Shown here one piece after another: positions 17,797-26,978 of a stretch of DNA of 64,000 bases. Numbering within the stretch: position 1 is the first letter of the stretch; each line of letters opens with the position of its first letter. Under the pieces are notes generated by a model, which saw only the letters and a list, made by a program, of their open reading frames with translations, was not told where the DNA came from and did not search any database. Source of the DNA: Palsa-504 sp963844625 (GTDB taxonomy: Bacteria > Actinomycetota > Actinomycetes > Streptosporangiales > Streptosporangiaceae); the NCBI GenBank assembly GCA_963844625.1, contig CAWJPF010000001.1, forward strand, positions 186,001-250,000, read 5' to 3'. A program made the position numbers and the translations under genes.

Positions 17797-18468
17797 ATGA
17801 TGCGTAGCGTCCTGCTTCACCGGAGCATCATCGCCATCGACATCGAGCGTTCGACCAGTCGACTGCGGACCAACCCGATCCGCGAGGAGCTGCGGCACGA
17901 GGCTTACCGCATGCTCGGGACCGCGATGCGGGCCGCGGGTATCGGCGACGAGCATTGTGATCCCCTGGTCGACCGGGGGGACGGCGTCCTGGCGCTGATC
18001 CATCCGGTTGATGACGTGCCGAAGACGAAGCTGCTCAACCCCCTGGTCCCCGCCTTGGTAACGCTCCTGGCCGACCGCAACGCGAGCCTGGCCGGCGCCG
18101 AGCGGTGCCGCCGTGAGCTCAGGCTCAGGGCGGTCATCCACTCGGGCGAGATCCACTGCGACGGCAAGGGCTACTTCGGCGAGGCGCTGGACGTCGCCTT
18201 CCGGCTCCTCGATGCTCCCCGCGTCAAGGGCTGTCTCCGCGAGGCGGCGACGCCGCTGGTACTCGTGGTTTCGGAGGACATCTACTGGTCCATCGTGCGG
18301 CACGAGTACGAAGGCATCGCCGGAAGTACTTTCGAGCCGCTCGTCCGGGTGACCGTCGCGGGCCGACGGCGCCAGGGCTGGGTGCACGTCCCTGTTCCCG
18401 GGCTAAAGTCCGAGCCTGCCGCGGCCCCCGCGCTGGTGCCGGCGCGCAATTCGATGATCGCGGCCTGA
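17797..18468 (+). CDS. Class III nucleotidyl cyclase-like protein
   Basis: 223 aa; GGAGGGAG lies just upstream of two adjacent ATGs (17797 and 17800), and either may be used. The fold is a single cyclase homology domain: first metal Asp region IIAIDIERSTS, second metal region DRGDGVLALI, and the transition-state region GEALDVAFRLLD, which has Asp where Asn is usual but keeps the Arg. There is no sensor, HAMP or membrane part, so it is a soluble stand-alone protein. Neighbours are XRE/DUF397 (divergent) and SRPBCC (same strand). It could make cAMP or another cyclic nucleotide, or bind nucleotide without turnover. Confidence 0.7.
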   Translation: MMRSVLLHRSIIAIDIERSTSRLRTNPIREELRHEAYRMLGTAMRAAGIGDEHCDPLVDRGDGVLALIHPVDDVPKTKLLNPLVPALVTLLADRNASLAGAERCRRELRLRAVIHSGEIHCDGKGYFGEALDVAFRLLDAPRVKGCLREAATPLVLVVSEDIYWSIVRHEYEGIAGSTFEPLVRVTVAGRRRQGWVHVPVPGLKSEPAAAPALVPARNSMIAA

Positions 18469-18519
18469 GATACGCCGGCCGCCCGGCGAGCCTGGGTGAT
18501 CTGGTGGGACCATCAGCAG

Positions 18520-19038
18520 ATGACCAGCAGCGAGCAGACGACCGGCGAGCGGCTTGCGGTCCAGCGGATGATCGCGGCCGACGCGGCGGCGATCTTCCGG
18601 GTGCTCTGCGATCCGCAGGGGCACGTGGCCATCGACAGCTCCGGAATGCTGATGGACGCGACCGGAGAACCGGTGGCGACCGTCGGGGATAGCTTCGTCG
18701 TGCACATGGATCGCGAGGCACTGAACGACTATCCGCTGGGCCGGTACGACGTGACGGTCCGGATCACGGCGCTGGTGCCCGACCGGGAGATCGAGTGGAC
18801 GGTACTCGGCCGGATCCGGCCGCAGATCGGCCACGTCTATGGCTACCTGCTCGAGCCGGCCGCGGCGGACGGCACCCTGGTCACGTCGTACTACGACTGG
18901 TCAGCCAGCGATCCGCACTGGAAGCAGGCCGGGATCTTCCCGGTCATCTCCGCGGGAGCGCTGCGCGCTACGCTCGGGATCCTGGCCCGGACGGTGGCCC
19001 GGGGCTACGCTGGCTCACCAGGGCCCGGAGTTCGCTGA
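18520..19038 (+). CDS. SRPBCC-family (polyketide cyclase/START-like) protein
   Basis: 172 aa from ATG 18520. The N-terminal VQRMIAADAAAIFRVLCDPQGHVAID is typical of START/Bet v1-like proteins, followed by an alternating hydrophobic pattern and TLVTSYYDWSASDPHWKQ. These proteins bind small hydrophobic ligands or act as cyclases or dehydratases. It lies 51 nt after the cyclase-like gene and 54 nt before the SDR gene, all on the same strand, so an operon is possible. The ligand cannot be told. Confidence 0.8.
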   Translation: MTSSEQTTGERLAVQRMIAADAAAIFRVLCDPQGHVAIDSSGMLMDATGEPVATVGDSFVVHMDREALNDYPLGRYDVTVRITALVPDREIEWTVLGRIRPQIGHVYGYLLEPAAADGTLVTSYYDWSASDPHWKQAGIFPVISAGALRATLGILARTVARGYAGSPGPGVR

Positions 19039-19092
19039 GCACTATGGTTACCGGGGGGCCTAGAACGACTCGAGAGACGCCCGGAGGATTCC

Positions 19093-19860
19093 TTGTACCT
19101 GTTTGACCTCACCGGCAAGGTTGCCGTCGTCACCGGCGGGACGCGCGGGATCGGCCTGATGATGGCGCGCGGCCTGCTGCAGGCCGGAGCCTCGGTCTAC
19201 GTCAGCTCGCGCAAGCCCGAGGCGGGTGACATCGCGGTCGCCGAGCTGTCCGCCCTCGGCCGCGTGGTGTCGCTCCCCGCCGACCTGGCCCGCGAGGAGG
19301 AGTGCACGCGGCTGGCCGCCGAGGTCGGGCGTGCCGAAGAGCGCGTCCACATCCTGGTCAACAACGCCGGCACCACCTGGGGTGCTGATCTGGCGGACTT
19401 CCCCAGCCATGGCTGGGACAAGGTCGTCGACCTCAACCTCAAGACCCCGTTTTACCTCACCCGGGCGTTCCTGCCGCTGCTCGAGGCGGCCGGGACCGCC
19501 GACGACCCGGCCCGGGTCATCAACATCGGCAGCATCGACGGGCTGCGGGTGCCGGAGCTCCACACCTACTCCTACTCGGCCAGCAAGGCCGGCCTGCACC
19601 AGCTCACCCGCGTGCTCGCCCGCGAACTCGGCCCCCGGCACATCACCGTCAACGCGGTGGCACCGGGCCCGTTCGAATCCAAGATGATGGCAGCGACCCT
19701 CGCCGCAGCGGGCGATCAGATCGCGGCCGCCTCCCCGCTCGGCCGGATCGGCCGCCCGGACGACATGGCCGGCGTCGCGGTGTACCTGAGCAGCCGCGGC
19801 GGCGCCTACGTGACCGGCGCCGTCATCCCGGTCGACGGCGGGATCTGGGCGGCCAGCTGA
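19093..19860 (+). CDS. Short-chain dehydrogenase/reductase (SDR)
   Basis: 255 aa from TTG 19093, supported by GGAGG at 19083-19087. Classical SDR: cofactor site TGGTRGIG, NNAG, the catalytic Ser in IGSIDG, and Tyr/Lys in YSASKAG. Near the end, DGGIWAAS and GRIGRPDDMAG are typical. A putative FabG/RhlG-type NADPH reductase. It is followed 116 nt later by the broken aldehyde dehydrogenase. The substrate is unknown. Confidence 0.9.
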   Translation: MYLFDLTGKVAVVTGGTRGIGLMMARGLLQAGASVYVSSRKPEAGDIAVAELSALGRVVSLPADLAREEECTRLAAEVGRAEERVHILVNNAGTTWGADLADFPSHGWDKVVDLNLKTPFYLTRAFLPLLEAAGTADDPARVINIGSIDGLRVPELHTYSYSASKAGLHQLTRVLARELGPRHITVNAVAPGPFESKMMAATLAAAGDQIAAASPLGRIGRPDDMAGVAVYLSSRGGAYVTGAVIPVDGGIWAAS

Positions 19861-19976
19861 CAGCGCGGTCGGCCGGATGCCAGGCCAGAACTGAGACGGG
19901 GCGTCCCTTGTCCAGGCCTTACGGTAAGCGCATGCTGTAAACCAATACTTGCGTCGCGCAACCGTAGGAGTCATCG

Positions 19977-21445
19977 ATGACGACCATTGCCGAACACACT
20001 GACCTCGACCGGACCCGGTTCTTCATCGACGGGGAGTGGGTGGAACCTCGCGGCAGCGAGACGCACCGGGCTCTCGAGGCCGCCACCGGCGAACCGCTCG
20101 GTACGGCCGCGCTGGCCACCGACGCCGACATCCATGCCGCGGTACAGGCCGCCCGGCGCGCTCTCGACCAGGGACCATGGGGTCGGACCACGGCGGCCGA
20201 ACGGGCCGGGCACATGCACAGGTTCGCGGCGGCACTGGCCGCGCGGGCGGACAGCACCAGCGCGCTGGTCAGCCAGGAGAATGGCATGCCGATCGGGCTG
20301 TCCTCGGCCTTCAACGGCGCCGCGCCGGCCTGCTGCAGATGTACGCCGAGATGATCAAGGCCTATCCGCTGGAAGAGGTGCGGCCCAGCCAGAACGGGGC
20401 GACCATCGTCCGCCGCGAGCCGGTCGGCGTGGTGGGCGCGATCGCGCCGTGGAATTACCCCCAGGTGCTGGCGATGATGAAGATCGCGCCGGCGCTGGCC
20501 GCCGGATGCACGATCGTGCTCAAGCCGTCACCCGAGACCGCGCTCGACTCCTACGTCATGGGAGACGCGGCGAAGGAAGCAGGCCTGCCCCCCGGCGTAC
20601 TGAATATCGTGCTGGGCGGGCGGGAGGCGGGTGCCTCGCTGGTGTCCCACCCCGACGTCGACAAGATCGCGTTCACCGGATCCACCGCGACCGGCCGCAT
20701 CATCGGGGCCGAGTGCGGGCGGCTGATCCGCCGAGTCACCCTGGAACTCGGCGGCAAGTCGGCGGCGATCTTCCTCGACGACGGCGATGTCGAGACCTTC
20801 ATCGCCGGCCTGGGCATGGCGTCGTTCATGAACAACTCCCAGACCTGCACCACTCAGTCGCGGATCCTGGTGGCGCGCTCGCGCTACGACGAGGTGGTCG
20901 ATGCCGTCGCGGCCTTCGCCCGCAGCCAGCACATCGGCAACCCGCTCGACCCGTCGGTCACGATCGGCCCGATGGCCAGTGAGCAGCACCTGGACCGCGT
21001 GCTCGGCTACATCGACGTCGGCCGCGACAGCAACGCCCGGCTCGTGGCTGGCGGCGGCCTGGCTGACCAGAACCGCGGCTGGTTCGTGGAGCCCACCGTA
21101 TTCGCTGACGTTGACAACTCCGACCGGCTGGCCCGCGAGGAAGTGTTCGGGCCGGTCATGGCGATGATGCCGTTCGACGACGATGAGGACGCGGTCGCGA
21201 TCGCCAACGACAGCAACTACGGCCTGGGCGGGTCGGTCTGGACTACCGACGAGGAGCGCGGCATCGACGTCTCCCGGCGGGTACGGACCGGCACCATCGG
21301 CGTCAACTACTACCTTCTCGACCTCGGCGCGCCCTTCGGCGGGATGAAGGACAGCGGCATCGGCCGGGAACTCGGCCCCGAGGCCCTGAACAGTTACCTG
21401 GAGTACAAGTCCATCTACGCCAGCGCCGGCCGGCTGAACAACTGA
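19977..21445 (+). pseudogene. Aldehyde dehydrogenase with a 1-nt deletion frameshift
   Basis: Starts at ATG 19977 (SD AGGAGT). Codons up to about 20330 read MTTIAEHTDLDRTRFFIDG through ENGMPIGLSSAFNGAA, after which the frame runs into TGA. The next frame continues exactly where an ALDH should (LLQMYAEMIKAYPLEEV, then GAIAPWNYPQ, FTGSTATGR, LELGGKSA with the catalytic Glu, NNSQTC with the catalytic Cys, and a normal C-terminus). A single missing base at about 20323-20332, in a GC-rich run, explains it. Nothing else looks damaged, so a sequencing error is as likely as a real mutation. Family: NAD-dependent ALDH near 470-490 aa. Confidence 0.85.
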
Positions 21446-21464
21446 CCGGTCACCCCTGACGCTC

Positions 21465-21501
21465 GCGGTCCCGGGCGCCCGCTCAGTGCGCCCGGGGCCG
21501 C
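21465..21501. terminator. Bidirectional hairpin between the broken ALDH and glgB
   Basis: 14-bp arms 21465-21478 and 21488-21501 pair fully apart from one G-T wobble, with a 9-nt loop. It lies in the 84-bp gap between converging genes. Confidence 0.7.
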
Positions 21502-21529
21502 GTAGCGCGGTCGAACTCGACGCGGCCCG

Positions 21530-23737
21530 TTATGGCTCGGGCGCGAGCCAGAGGACGCCGAGCGGGGGCACGGTGATCACGGCCGAGGCCGGCTCGCCGT
21601 GCCAGGGCTCCGGCGTGGCCTCGATGCCGCCCAGGTTGCCGACGCCGCTGCCGCCGTATATCTCCGCGTCCGTGTTGAGGACCTCCCGCCAGCGGCCCGC
21701 CCGCGGCAGGCCTACCCGGTATTCGAGATGCGGCACCGCGGAGAAATTCGCGATGCAGGCGAGCATCCCGGACGCGTCCGGCCCGGCGTCAGGACCCGGC
21801 CCGTCCGGACCCGGCGGGGCGGCGAAGCGCAGGAAGGACAGCGTATTGCCGAGCGCGTCGTTGGCGTCAATCCAGCTGAATCCGTCCGGCGAGGTGTCGA
21901 GCTGCCACAGCGCGGGGGTCTGACGGTAGATCCGGTTCAGGTCGCGGGAGAGTCGCTGCGCGCCCTGGTGGATCGGGTAGTCGAGCACCCGCCAGTCCAG
22001 CCCGTTGTCGGCGGACCACTCGCTGACCTGGCCGAACTCCGAGCCCATGAACAGCAGCTGCTTGCCCGGATGCGCCCACATGTACGCGAGCAGCGTCCGA
22101 AGCCCGGCGAACTTGCGCCATTCGTCGCCCGGCATCTTGCCGATCAGCGAGCCTTTCCCGTGCACCACCTCGTCGTGCGACACCGGCAGGATGAAGTTCT
22201 CCGAGTACGCGTACATCATGGAGAACGTCATCTCGTTGTGGTGGTACTGGCGGTAGATGGGATCCAGGCTCACGTAGTTGAGGGTGTCGTGCATCCAGCC
22301 CATGTTCCACTTGAAGCCGTACCCGAGCCCGCCCAGGTAGACCGGCCGGGTCACGCCGGGCCACGAGGTCGACTCCTCGGCGATAATCGTGATGCCGGGC
22401 ACGCGCTTGTAGGCGGTGGCGTTGACCTCCTGCAGAAACGAAACGGCCTCGAGGTTCTCCCGGCCGCCGTACTGGTTCGGGGTCCACTCACCGTCCTTGC
22501 GGGAGTAGTCCAGGTACAGCATGGACGCGACCGCGTCGACGCGCAGCCCGTCGACGTGGAAATCCTCCAGCCAGTAGACGGCGTTGGCGACCAGGAAGTT
22601 GCGCACCTCGGTCCGGCCGAAGTTGAAGACGAGCGTGCCCCAGTCGGGCTGGGTGCCGCGCCGCGGGTCTTCATACTCGTACAGTGCGGTGCCGTCGAAC
22701 CGCGCCAGCGCCCATTCGTCCCGCGGGAAGTGCGCGGGCACCCAGTCGAGCAGCACGCCGATGCCGGCCTGGTGCAGCGCGTCGACCAGGTAGCGGAAGT
22801 CGTCCGGGCTGCCGAACCGCGCCGTCGGCGCGTAGTACGAGGTGACCTGGTAGCCCCAGGAGCCGCCGAACGGGTGCTCGGCGACGGGCAAGAACTCCAC
22901 GTGCGTGAAGCCGAGGTCGGTGACGTAGTCGACGAGCTCGGTGGCCAGCTGCCGGTAGGAAAGCCCCGGCCGCCACGAGCCGAGGTGCACTTCGTAGATG
23001 CTCATCGGCTCGCGCACCGGCTGACTCTGGGCCCGGGCTGTGACCCAGTCGGCGTCGCTCCAGGTGTACTGGGAGGTGAACACCACCGAGGCGGTGGCGG
23101 GCGGCCGCTCGGTGGCGAGGGCCAGCGGGTCGGCCTTCTCCCGCCACACCCCGTCCGGACCGCAGATCGCGTACTTGTACTTGGTGCCGTCGCCAACGCC
23201 CGGCACGAAGAGCTCCCACACGCCCGAGCCGCCGAGCGAGCGCATCGGGTATGCCCGGCCGTCCCAGTAGTTGAAGTCACCGGTGACGCGGACGCCGTGG
23301 GCGTTGGGGGCCCACACGGCGAAGGACGTCCCGGTGGCCTGGCCGACCTCGCGGACGTGCGCGCCGAGCGTGCGCCACAGCTCCTCGTCCAGGCCCTCCC
23401 CGATCAGGTAGATGTCGAACTCGCCGATCGTCGGCAGGTAGCGATACGGGTCGTCAAGTACGACCTCCTCGTCCGACCCCTGGTAGGTGGCGGCGATCCG
23501 GTAGTCCGGCACCTTCTCGTCCGGCAGGGTGACGACGAAGACCCCTTGGTCCAGATGAGTCATGGGGAACCGGCGGCCGTCGTCGAGGACCACCGTGACC
23601 GAGGTGGCGAGCGGGCGCAGCGCCCGGATGATGACCCCGTCCGGGCCGGGGTGGCCGCCGAGTACGGAGTGCGGGTCGTGGTGATTGCCGGCGACAACCC
23701 GCTCGATTTCGCCCAGGGTGGGTTCTGTATGTGTCAT
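21530..23737 (-). CDS. glgB: 1,4-alpha-glucan branching enzyme
   Basis: 735 aa, full length. It makes alpha-1,6 branches in alpha-glucan. It has an N-terminal GlgB domain and CBM48 (TSFAVWAPNAHGVRVTGDFN), then the GH13_9 barrel: IYEVHLGSW, nucleophile Asp in DGLRVDAVASMLYLDYS, acid/base Glu in IIAEEST, and PVSHDEVVHGKGSL. A small Gly/Pro/Asp-rich insert (GPDGPGPDAGPDASG) sits in the C-terminal domain. It is the last gene of glgE-treS-mak-glgB; its ATG is 2 nt after the mak stop. In the GlgE pathway it branches the linear glucan made from maltose-1-phosphate. Confidence 0.97.
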   Translation of the reverse strand: MTHTEPTLGEIERVVAGNHHDPHSVLGGHPGPDGVIIRALRPLATSVTVVLDDGRRFPMTHLDQGVFVVTLPDEKVPDYRIAATYQGSDEEVVLDDPYRYLPTIGEFDIYLIGEGLDEELWRTLGAHVREVGQATGTSFAVWAPNAHGVRVTGDFNYWDGRAYPMRSLGGSGVWELFVPGVGDGTKYKYAICGPDGVWREKADPLALATERPPATASVVFTSQYTWSDADWVTARAQSQPVREPMSIYEVHLGSWRPGLSYRQLATELVDYVTDLGFTHVEFLPVAEHPFGGSWGYQVTSYYAPTARFGSPDDFRYLVDALHQAGIGVLLDWVPAHFPRDEWALARFDGTALYEYEDPRRGTQPDWGTLVFNFGRTEVRNFLVANAVYWLEDFHVDGLRVDAVASMLYLDYSRKDGEWTPNQYGGRENLEAVSFLQEVNATAYKRVPGITIIAEESTSWPGVTRPVYLGGLGYGFKWNMGWMHDTLNYVSLDPIYRQYHHNEMTFSMMYAYSENFILPVSHDEVVHGKGSLIGKMPGDEWRKFAGLRTLLAYMWAHPGKQLLFMGSEFGQVSEWSADNGLDWRVLDYPIHQGAQRLSRDLNRIYRQTPALWQLDTSPDGFSWIDANDALGNTLSFLRFAAPPGPDGPGPDAGPDASGMLACIANFSAVPHLEYRVGLPRAGRWREVLNTDAEIYGGSGVGNLGGIEATPEPWHGEPASAVITVPPLGVLWLAPEP

Positions 23738-23739
23738 GT

Positions 23740-25074
23740 CTACAATTCGGCGATAGATTCCAGTGGAATGGACAGCCAGGTAGGGCGGTTCCTGGCCTCA
23801 TATATGACCTCGTAGACCGCCTTGTCAAGCAGGAGTGCGCGCAGCAGCACCGAGTTCTCCGCCGGGTCCAGGCCGCCGGCCGCGGCGTAGCCCGCGCAGA
23901 ACGCGTCGCCGTTGTGCCGGACCCAGCTGGTCGCCTTCGGGGCCAGATCGGCCGCGTCCGGATGCGTGAGCAGCTGGTGCCTGGCCGCGTAGTCGAACGA
24001 GCGGAGCATGCCGGCCACGTCCCGCAGCGGTGACGACCGGGCCCGGCGCTGCGCCAGCGGGCTGGCGGGCTCGCCCTCGAAGTCCAGCACGACCCAGCCG
24101 GTCAGGGTCCGCATCACCTGGCCCAGGTGGTAATCGCCGTGCACGCGCTGAGCCGGGACCGGCTCGATCAGCTTGGCCAGGTTGGAGAAGGCGTCGCCAA
24201 CCTTGTTGGCGTACCTGGCCAGCTCGGGGACGGTCGCGACGGCGATGTCGAGCCGCCGGAACATCTGCTCGGCCAGTTCGCGGATGGCCTCCGGCTCGAG
24301 CTCGGACTGGCCGAACGCGTCGGCCAGGTCCCGGTGGACCTGCGCGGTCGCGGCGCCGAGCCGTTCGGCCTCGCCGGCGAAGTCGCCGCCGGCCTCGCCC
24401 GCGCGGGCGCCCTCGGTCGCGTACAGGTCCCGCACGCTGGTCGCGGCCAGCGACCAGCCGTCCGAGGCGGCGCGCAGGTACCGGGACAAGATGGCGAGCA
24501 CCGTGGTGGCGCCGTCGATCCTGGTCTCGACCCAGCCGTAGGGCTCGGCGATGTGCGAGGAGCCCAGCTCGGCCAGGGCCATGGCCACCTCCAGGTCGGG
24601 GTTCGGCCCCGGGGTGACCCGGCGGAAGACCTTGAAGATGGCGCTCTCGCCGAACACCAGGCTGGTGTTGCTCTGCTCGCCGGTGAGCACCAGGCTGTCG
24701 AGGCCGGGCTCGATCGGCGCCCCGGAGAACCGGCAGAACCGCAGCGTGCCCACGGTCCGCTCGTCCACGATCGCGTCGAGCAGCGTCCGGGTCAGCGCGG
24801 TGTCGTGCAGGCCGTCGTAGATCTGCAGCCCGGCGTGCGTCCCGATCCGCGCGTGCCGCAGCCGGGCCGGCAGCCGGGCCCGCGTGCCGATGAAGAGCTG
24901 GTAGCAGTCCGAGGTCGCGCCGTGCGAGACGGTCACCAGCAGGTGCCGCAGGCCAGGGTCACCGGGGATGATCTCGGTATCCGCCACGACCGCGAGGTCA
25001 TGGACGGTCCGCCCCTTGCCCGCGAACCACCTCTGCTTGACCAGCCAAGTCGCCAGTATGTCTTCGAATGTCAT
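23740..25074 (-). CDS. mak: Maltokinase (Mak/Pep2)
   Basis: About 444 aa from ATG 25074 (MTFEDILATWLVKQRWFAGKGR); a longer in-frame start exists, but WLVKQRWFAGK is the known Mak N-terminus. It phosphorylates maltose to maltose-1-phosphate with ATP. The aminoglycoside-kinase-like catalytic site is HGDYHLGQVM and VLDFEGEP. It is stand-alone, whereas in several actinobacteria Mak is fused to TreS. It sits between treS (85-nt gap) and glgB (2-nt gap), so it is part of the same operon. Confidence 0.95.
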   Translation of the reverse strand: MTFEDILATWLVKQRWFAGKGRTVHDLAVVADTEIIPGDPGLRHLLVTVSHGATSDCYQLFIGTRARLPARLRHARIGTHAGLQIYDGLHDTALTRTLLDAIVDERTVGTLRFCRFSGAPIEPGLDSLVLTGEQSNTSLVFGESAIFKVFRRVTPGPNPDLEVAMALAELGSSHIAEPYGWVETRIDGATTVLAILSRYLRAASDGWSLAATSVRDLYATEGARAGEAGGDFAGEAERLGAATAQVHRDLADAFGQSELEPEAIRELAEQMFRRLDIAVATVPELARYANKVGDAFSNLAKLIEPVPAQRVHGDYHLGQVMRTLTGWVVLDFEGEPASPLAQRRARSSPLRDVAGMLRSFDYAARHQLLTHPDAADLAPKATSWVRHNGDAFCAGYAAAGGLDPAENSVLLRALLLDKAVYEVIYEARNRPTWLSIPLESIAEL

Positions 25075-25159
25075 GAGCTTGGCCTTCCCCCTCCCCCTGG
25101 CCGGAGGCGGCAAACCCGGTCCGGCCGATTTGCGGGGCGGGACGCAAGCCCGGCGAGGG

Positions 25160-26941
25160 TCACTGCTGGTGGCTCTCGCGCGGGCCGGACGACCGGTTCT
25201 CCTCGGTGCCGGAGCGGTCCTCCCGGGCGGCCGGCAGCTGGAACCAGTAGAACCCGTGACCGGGCAGCGTCAGCAGGTAGCTGAGCTCGCCGATCCCCGG
25301 GAATGTCACCCCGCCCGTGCACTCGACCGGCGTGACGCCCATGAACCGGCGCAGGTCGAGCTCGACCGGCTGCGGGAACCTGGACAGGTTGTTGACGCAC
25401 AAGATGCGGTCTGAGCCGTCGGAGTCGCCGTCGGCCGAGGCGTCGGGCAGCCGGACGAAGGCCAGCACGCTCGGGTTGGAGGAGGTCAGCTCCTCATAGA
25501 TGCCGGTGCCGAAGACCGGATGCCGCTTGCGGATCTCGATCATCCGCCTGGTCCACTGCAGGAACGAGCCGGCGTTGCGCTGCTGGGCCTCCACGTTGAG
25601 CGATTGGTAGCCGTAGATGGCGTCCATGATCGGCGGCAGGTAGAGCCGCTGCGGGTCAGTCTGGGAGAAGCCGCCGTTGCGGTCGGGCGTCCACTGCATC
25701 GGCGTCCGCACCCCGTCCCGGTCGCCCAGCCAGATGTTGTCGCCCATGGCGATCTCGTCGCCGTAGTAGAGCACCGGCGAGCCGGGCAGCGAGAGCAGCA
25801 GGGCGGTGAACAACTCGAGCTGGTTACGGTCGTTCTCCAGCAGCGGGGCCAGCCGGCGCCTGATCCCGATGTTCGCCTTCATCCGGGGATCCTTGGCGTA
25901 CTCGGAGTACATGTAGTCGCGCTCGTCGTCGGTGACCATCTCCAGCGTCAGCTCGTCGTGGTTGCGCAGGAAGATGCCCCACTGGCAGCCGGCCGGGATC
26001 TGCGGGGTCTGGGCCAGGATCTCGGTGATCGGGTAGCGCTGTTCCCGGCGCACGGCCATGAAGATGCGCGGCATCAGCGGGAAGTGAAACGCCATGTGGC
26101 ACTCGTCGCCGCCGACCTCCGGATCGCCGAAGTACTCGATAACGTCGGCGGGCCACTGGTTCGCCTCGGCCAGCAGCACGCGGTCGGGGTAGAGCTTGTC
26201 GATCTCGGTCCTGACCCGCTTCAGGTACTCGTGCGTCTCCTTCAGGTTCTCGCAGTTCGTGCCCTCGCGCTCGTACAGGTACGGCACCGCGTCCAGCCGG
26301 AAGCCGTCGATGCCGAGGTCGAGCCAGAACCGCAGCACCTCGATCATCGCGTCCTGGACCTTGGGGTTCTCGAAGTTCAGGTCCGGCTGGTGGGAGAAGA
26401 ACCGGTGCCAGAAGTACTGGCCGCGGACCGGGTCGAAGGTCCAGTTCGACTGCTCGGTGTCCACGAAGATGACCCGGGCCCCGGGGTACTGGTCGTCGGT
26501 GTCGGACCACACGTAGAAGTCGCCGAACGATCCGTCCGGATCGTTCCGGGACGCCTGGAACCACGGGTGCTGGTCGCTGGTGTGGTTCATGACCAGGTCG
26601 GCGATAACCCGGATGCCCCGCTTGTGTGCCTCGTCGACAAGGGCGACGAAATCGCCGATATTGCCGTACTCGGGGAGCACGGACATGAAATCGGAGATGT
26701 CGTAGCCGCCGTCGCGCAGCGGCGAGGTGTAAATCGGCAGCAGCCAGATGCAGTCGATGCCGAGCCATTCCAGGTAATCGAGCCGGGAGATTAGCCCGCG
26801 CAGGTCGCCGGTGCCGTCATCGGTGGAATCCTTGAAGCCCCGGATGAGCACCTCGTAGAAGACGGCCCGCTTGTACCACTCCGGGTCCCGGGGCTGGTCC
26901 ACGTTGAACGAGTCAGTTATCGCCTCGTGATGCTCGGTCAC
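25160..26941 (-). CDS. treS: Trehalose synthase / maltose glucosyltransferase (TreS)
   Basis: 593 aa from ATG 26941. It interconverts trehalose and maltose (GH13_16). Visible: YKRAVFYEVLIRGFKDS, DLVMNHTSDQHPWF, nucleophile Asp in GFRLDAVPYL, acid Glu in LLAEANQWP, and NHDELTLEMV. The C-terminal domain ends GHGFYWFQLP; no Mak fusion is present. It supplies maltose to Mak, linking trehalose to the glucan. It follows glgE by 37 nt. The last residues after FYWFQLP are Ser/Arg/Glu-rich and probably disordered. Confidence 0.96.
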   Translation of the reverse strand: MTEHHEAITDSFNVDQPRDPEWYKRAVFYEVLIRGFKDSTDDGTGDLRGLISRLDYLEWLGIDCIWLLPIYTSPLRDGGYDISDFMSVLPEYGNIGDFVALVDEAHKRGIRVIADLVMNHTSDQHPWFQASRNDPDGSFGDFYVWSDTDDQYPGARVIFVDTEQSNWTFDPVRGQYFWHRFFSHQPDLNFENPKVQDAMIEVLRFWLDLGIDGFRLDAVPYLYEREGTNCENLKETHEYLKRVRTEIDKLYPDRVLLAEANQWPADVIEYFGDPEVGGDECHMAFHFPLMPRIFMAVRREQRYPITEILAQTPQIPAGCQWGIFLRNHDELTLEMVTDDERDYMYSEYAKDPRMKANIGIRRRLAPLLENDRNQLELFTALLLSLPGSPVLYYGDEIAMGDNIWLGDRDGVRTPMQWTPDRNGGFSQTDPQRLYLPPIMDAIYGYQSLNVEAQQRNAGSFLQWTRRMIEIRKRHPVFGTGIYEELTSSNPSVLAFVRLPDASADGDSDGSDRILCVNNLSRFPQPVELDLRRFMGVTPVECTGGVTFPGIGELSYLLTLPGHGFYWFQLPAAREDRSGTEENRSSGPRESHQQ

Positions 26942-26978
26942 GGCAAGATCTCCTGGGTCTTACTGTTCATGCACGGTC

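Noticed and set aside
17797..18468. Pycsar defence cyclase
   Set aside because: No Pycsar effector (TIR or transmembrane cNMP-binding protein) lies beside it; neighbours are a regulator pair and SRPBCC.
21599..23815. 738-codon open frame antisense to glgB
   Set aside because: A GC-bias shadow. The glgB strand has GH13 motifs throughout.
25520..26794. Long open frame antisense to treS
   Set aside because: Shadow of treS; the composition is Val/Leu/Arg-rich with no domain.
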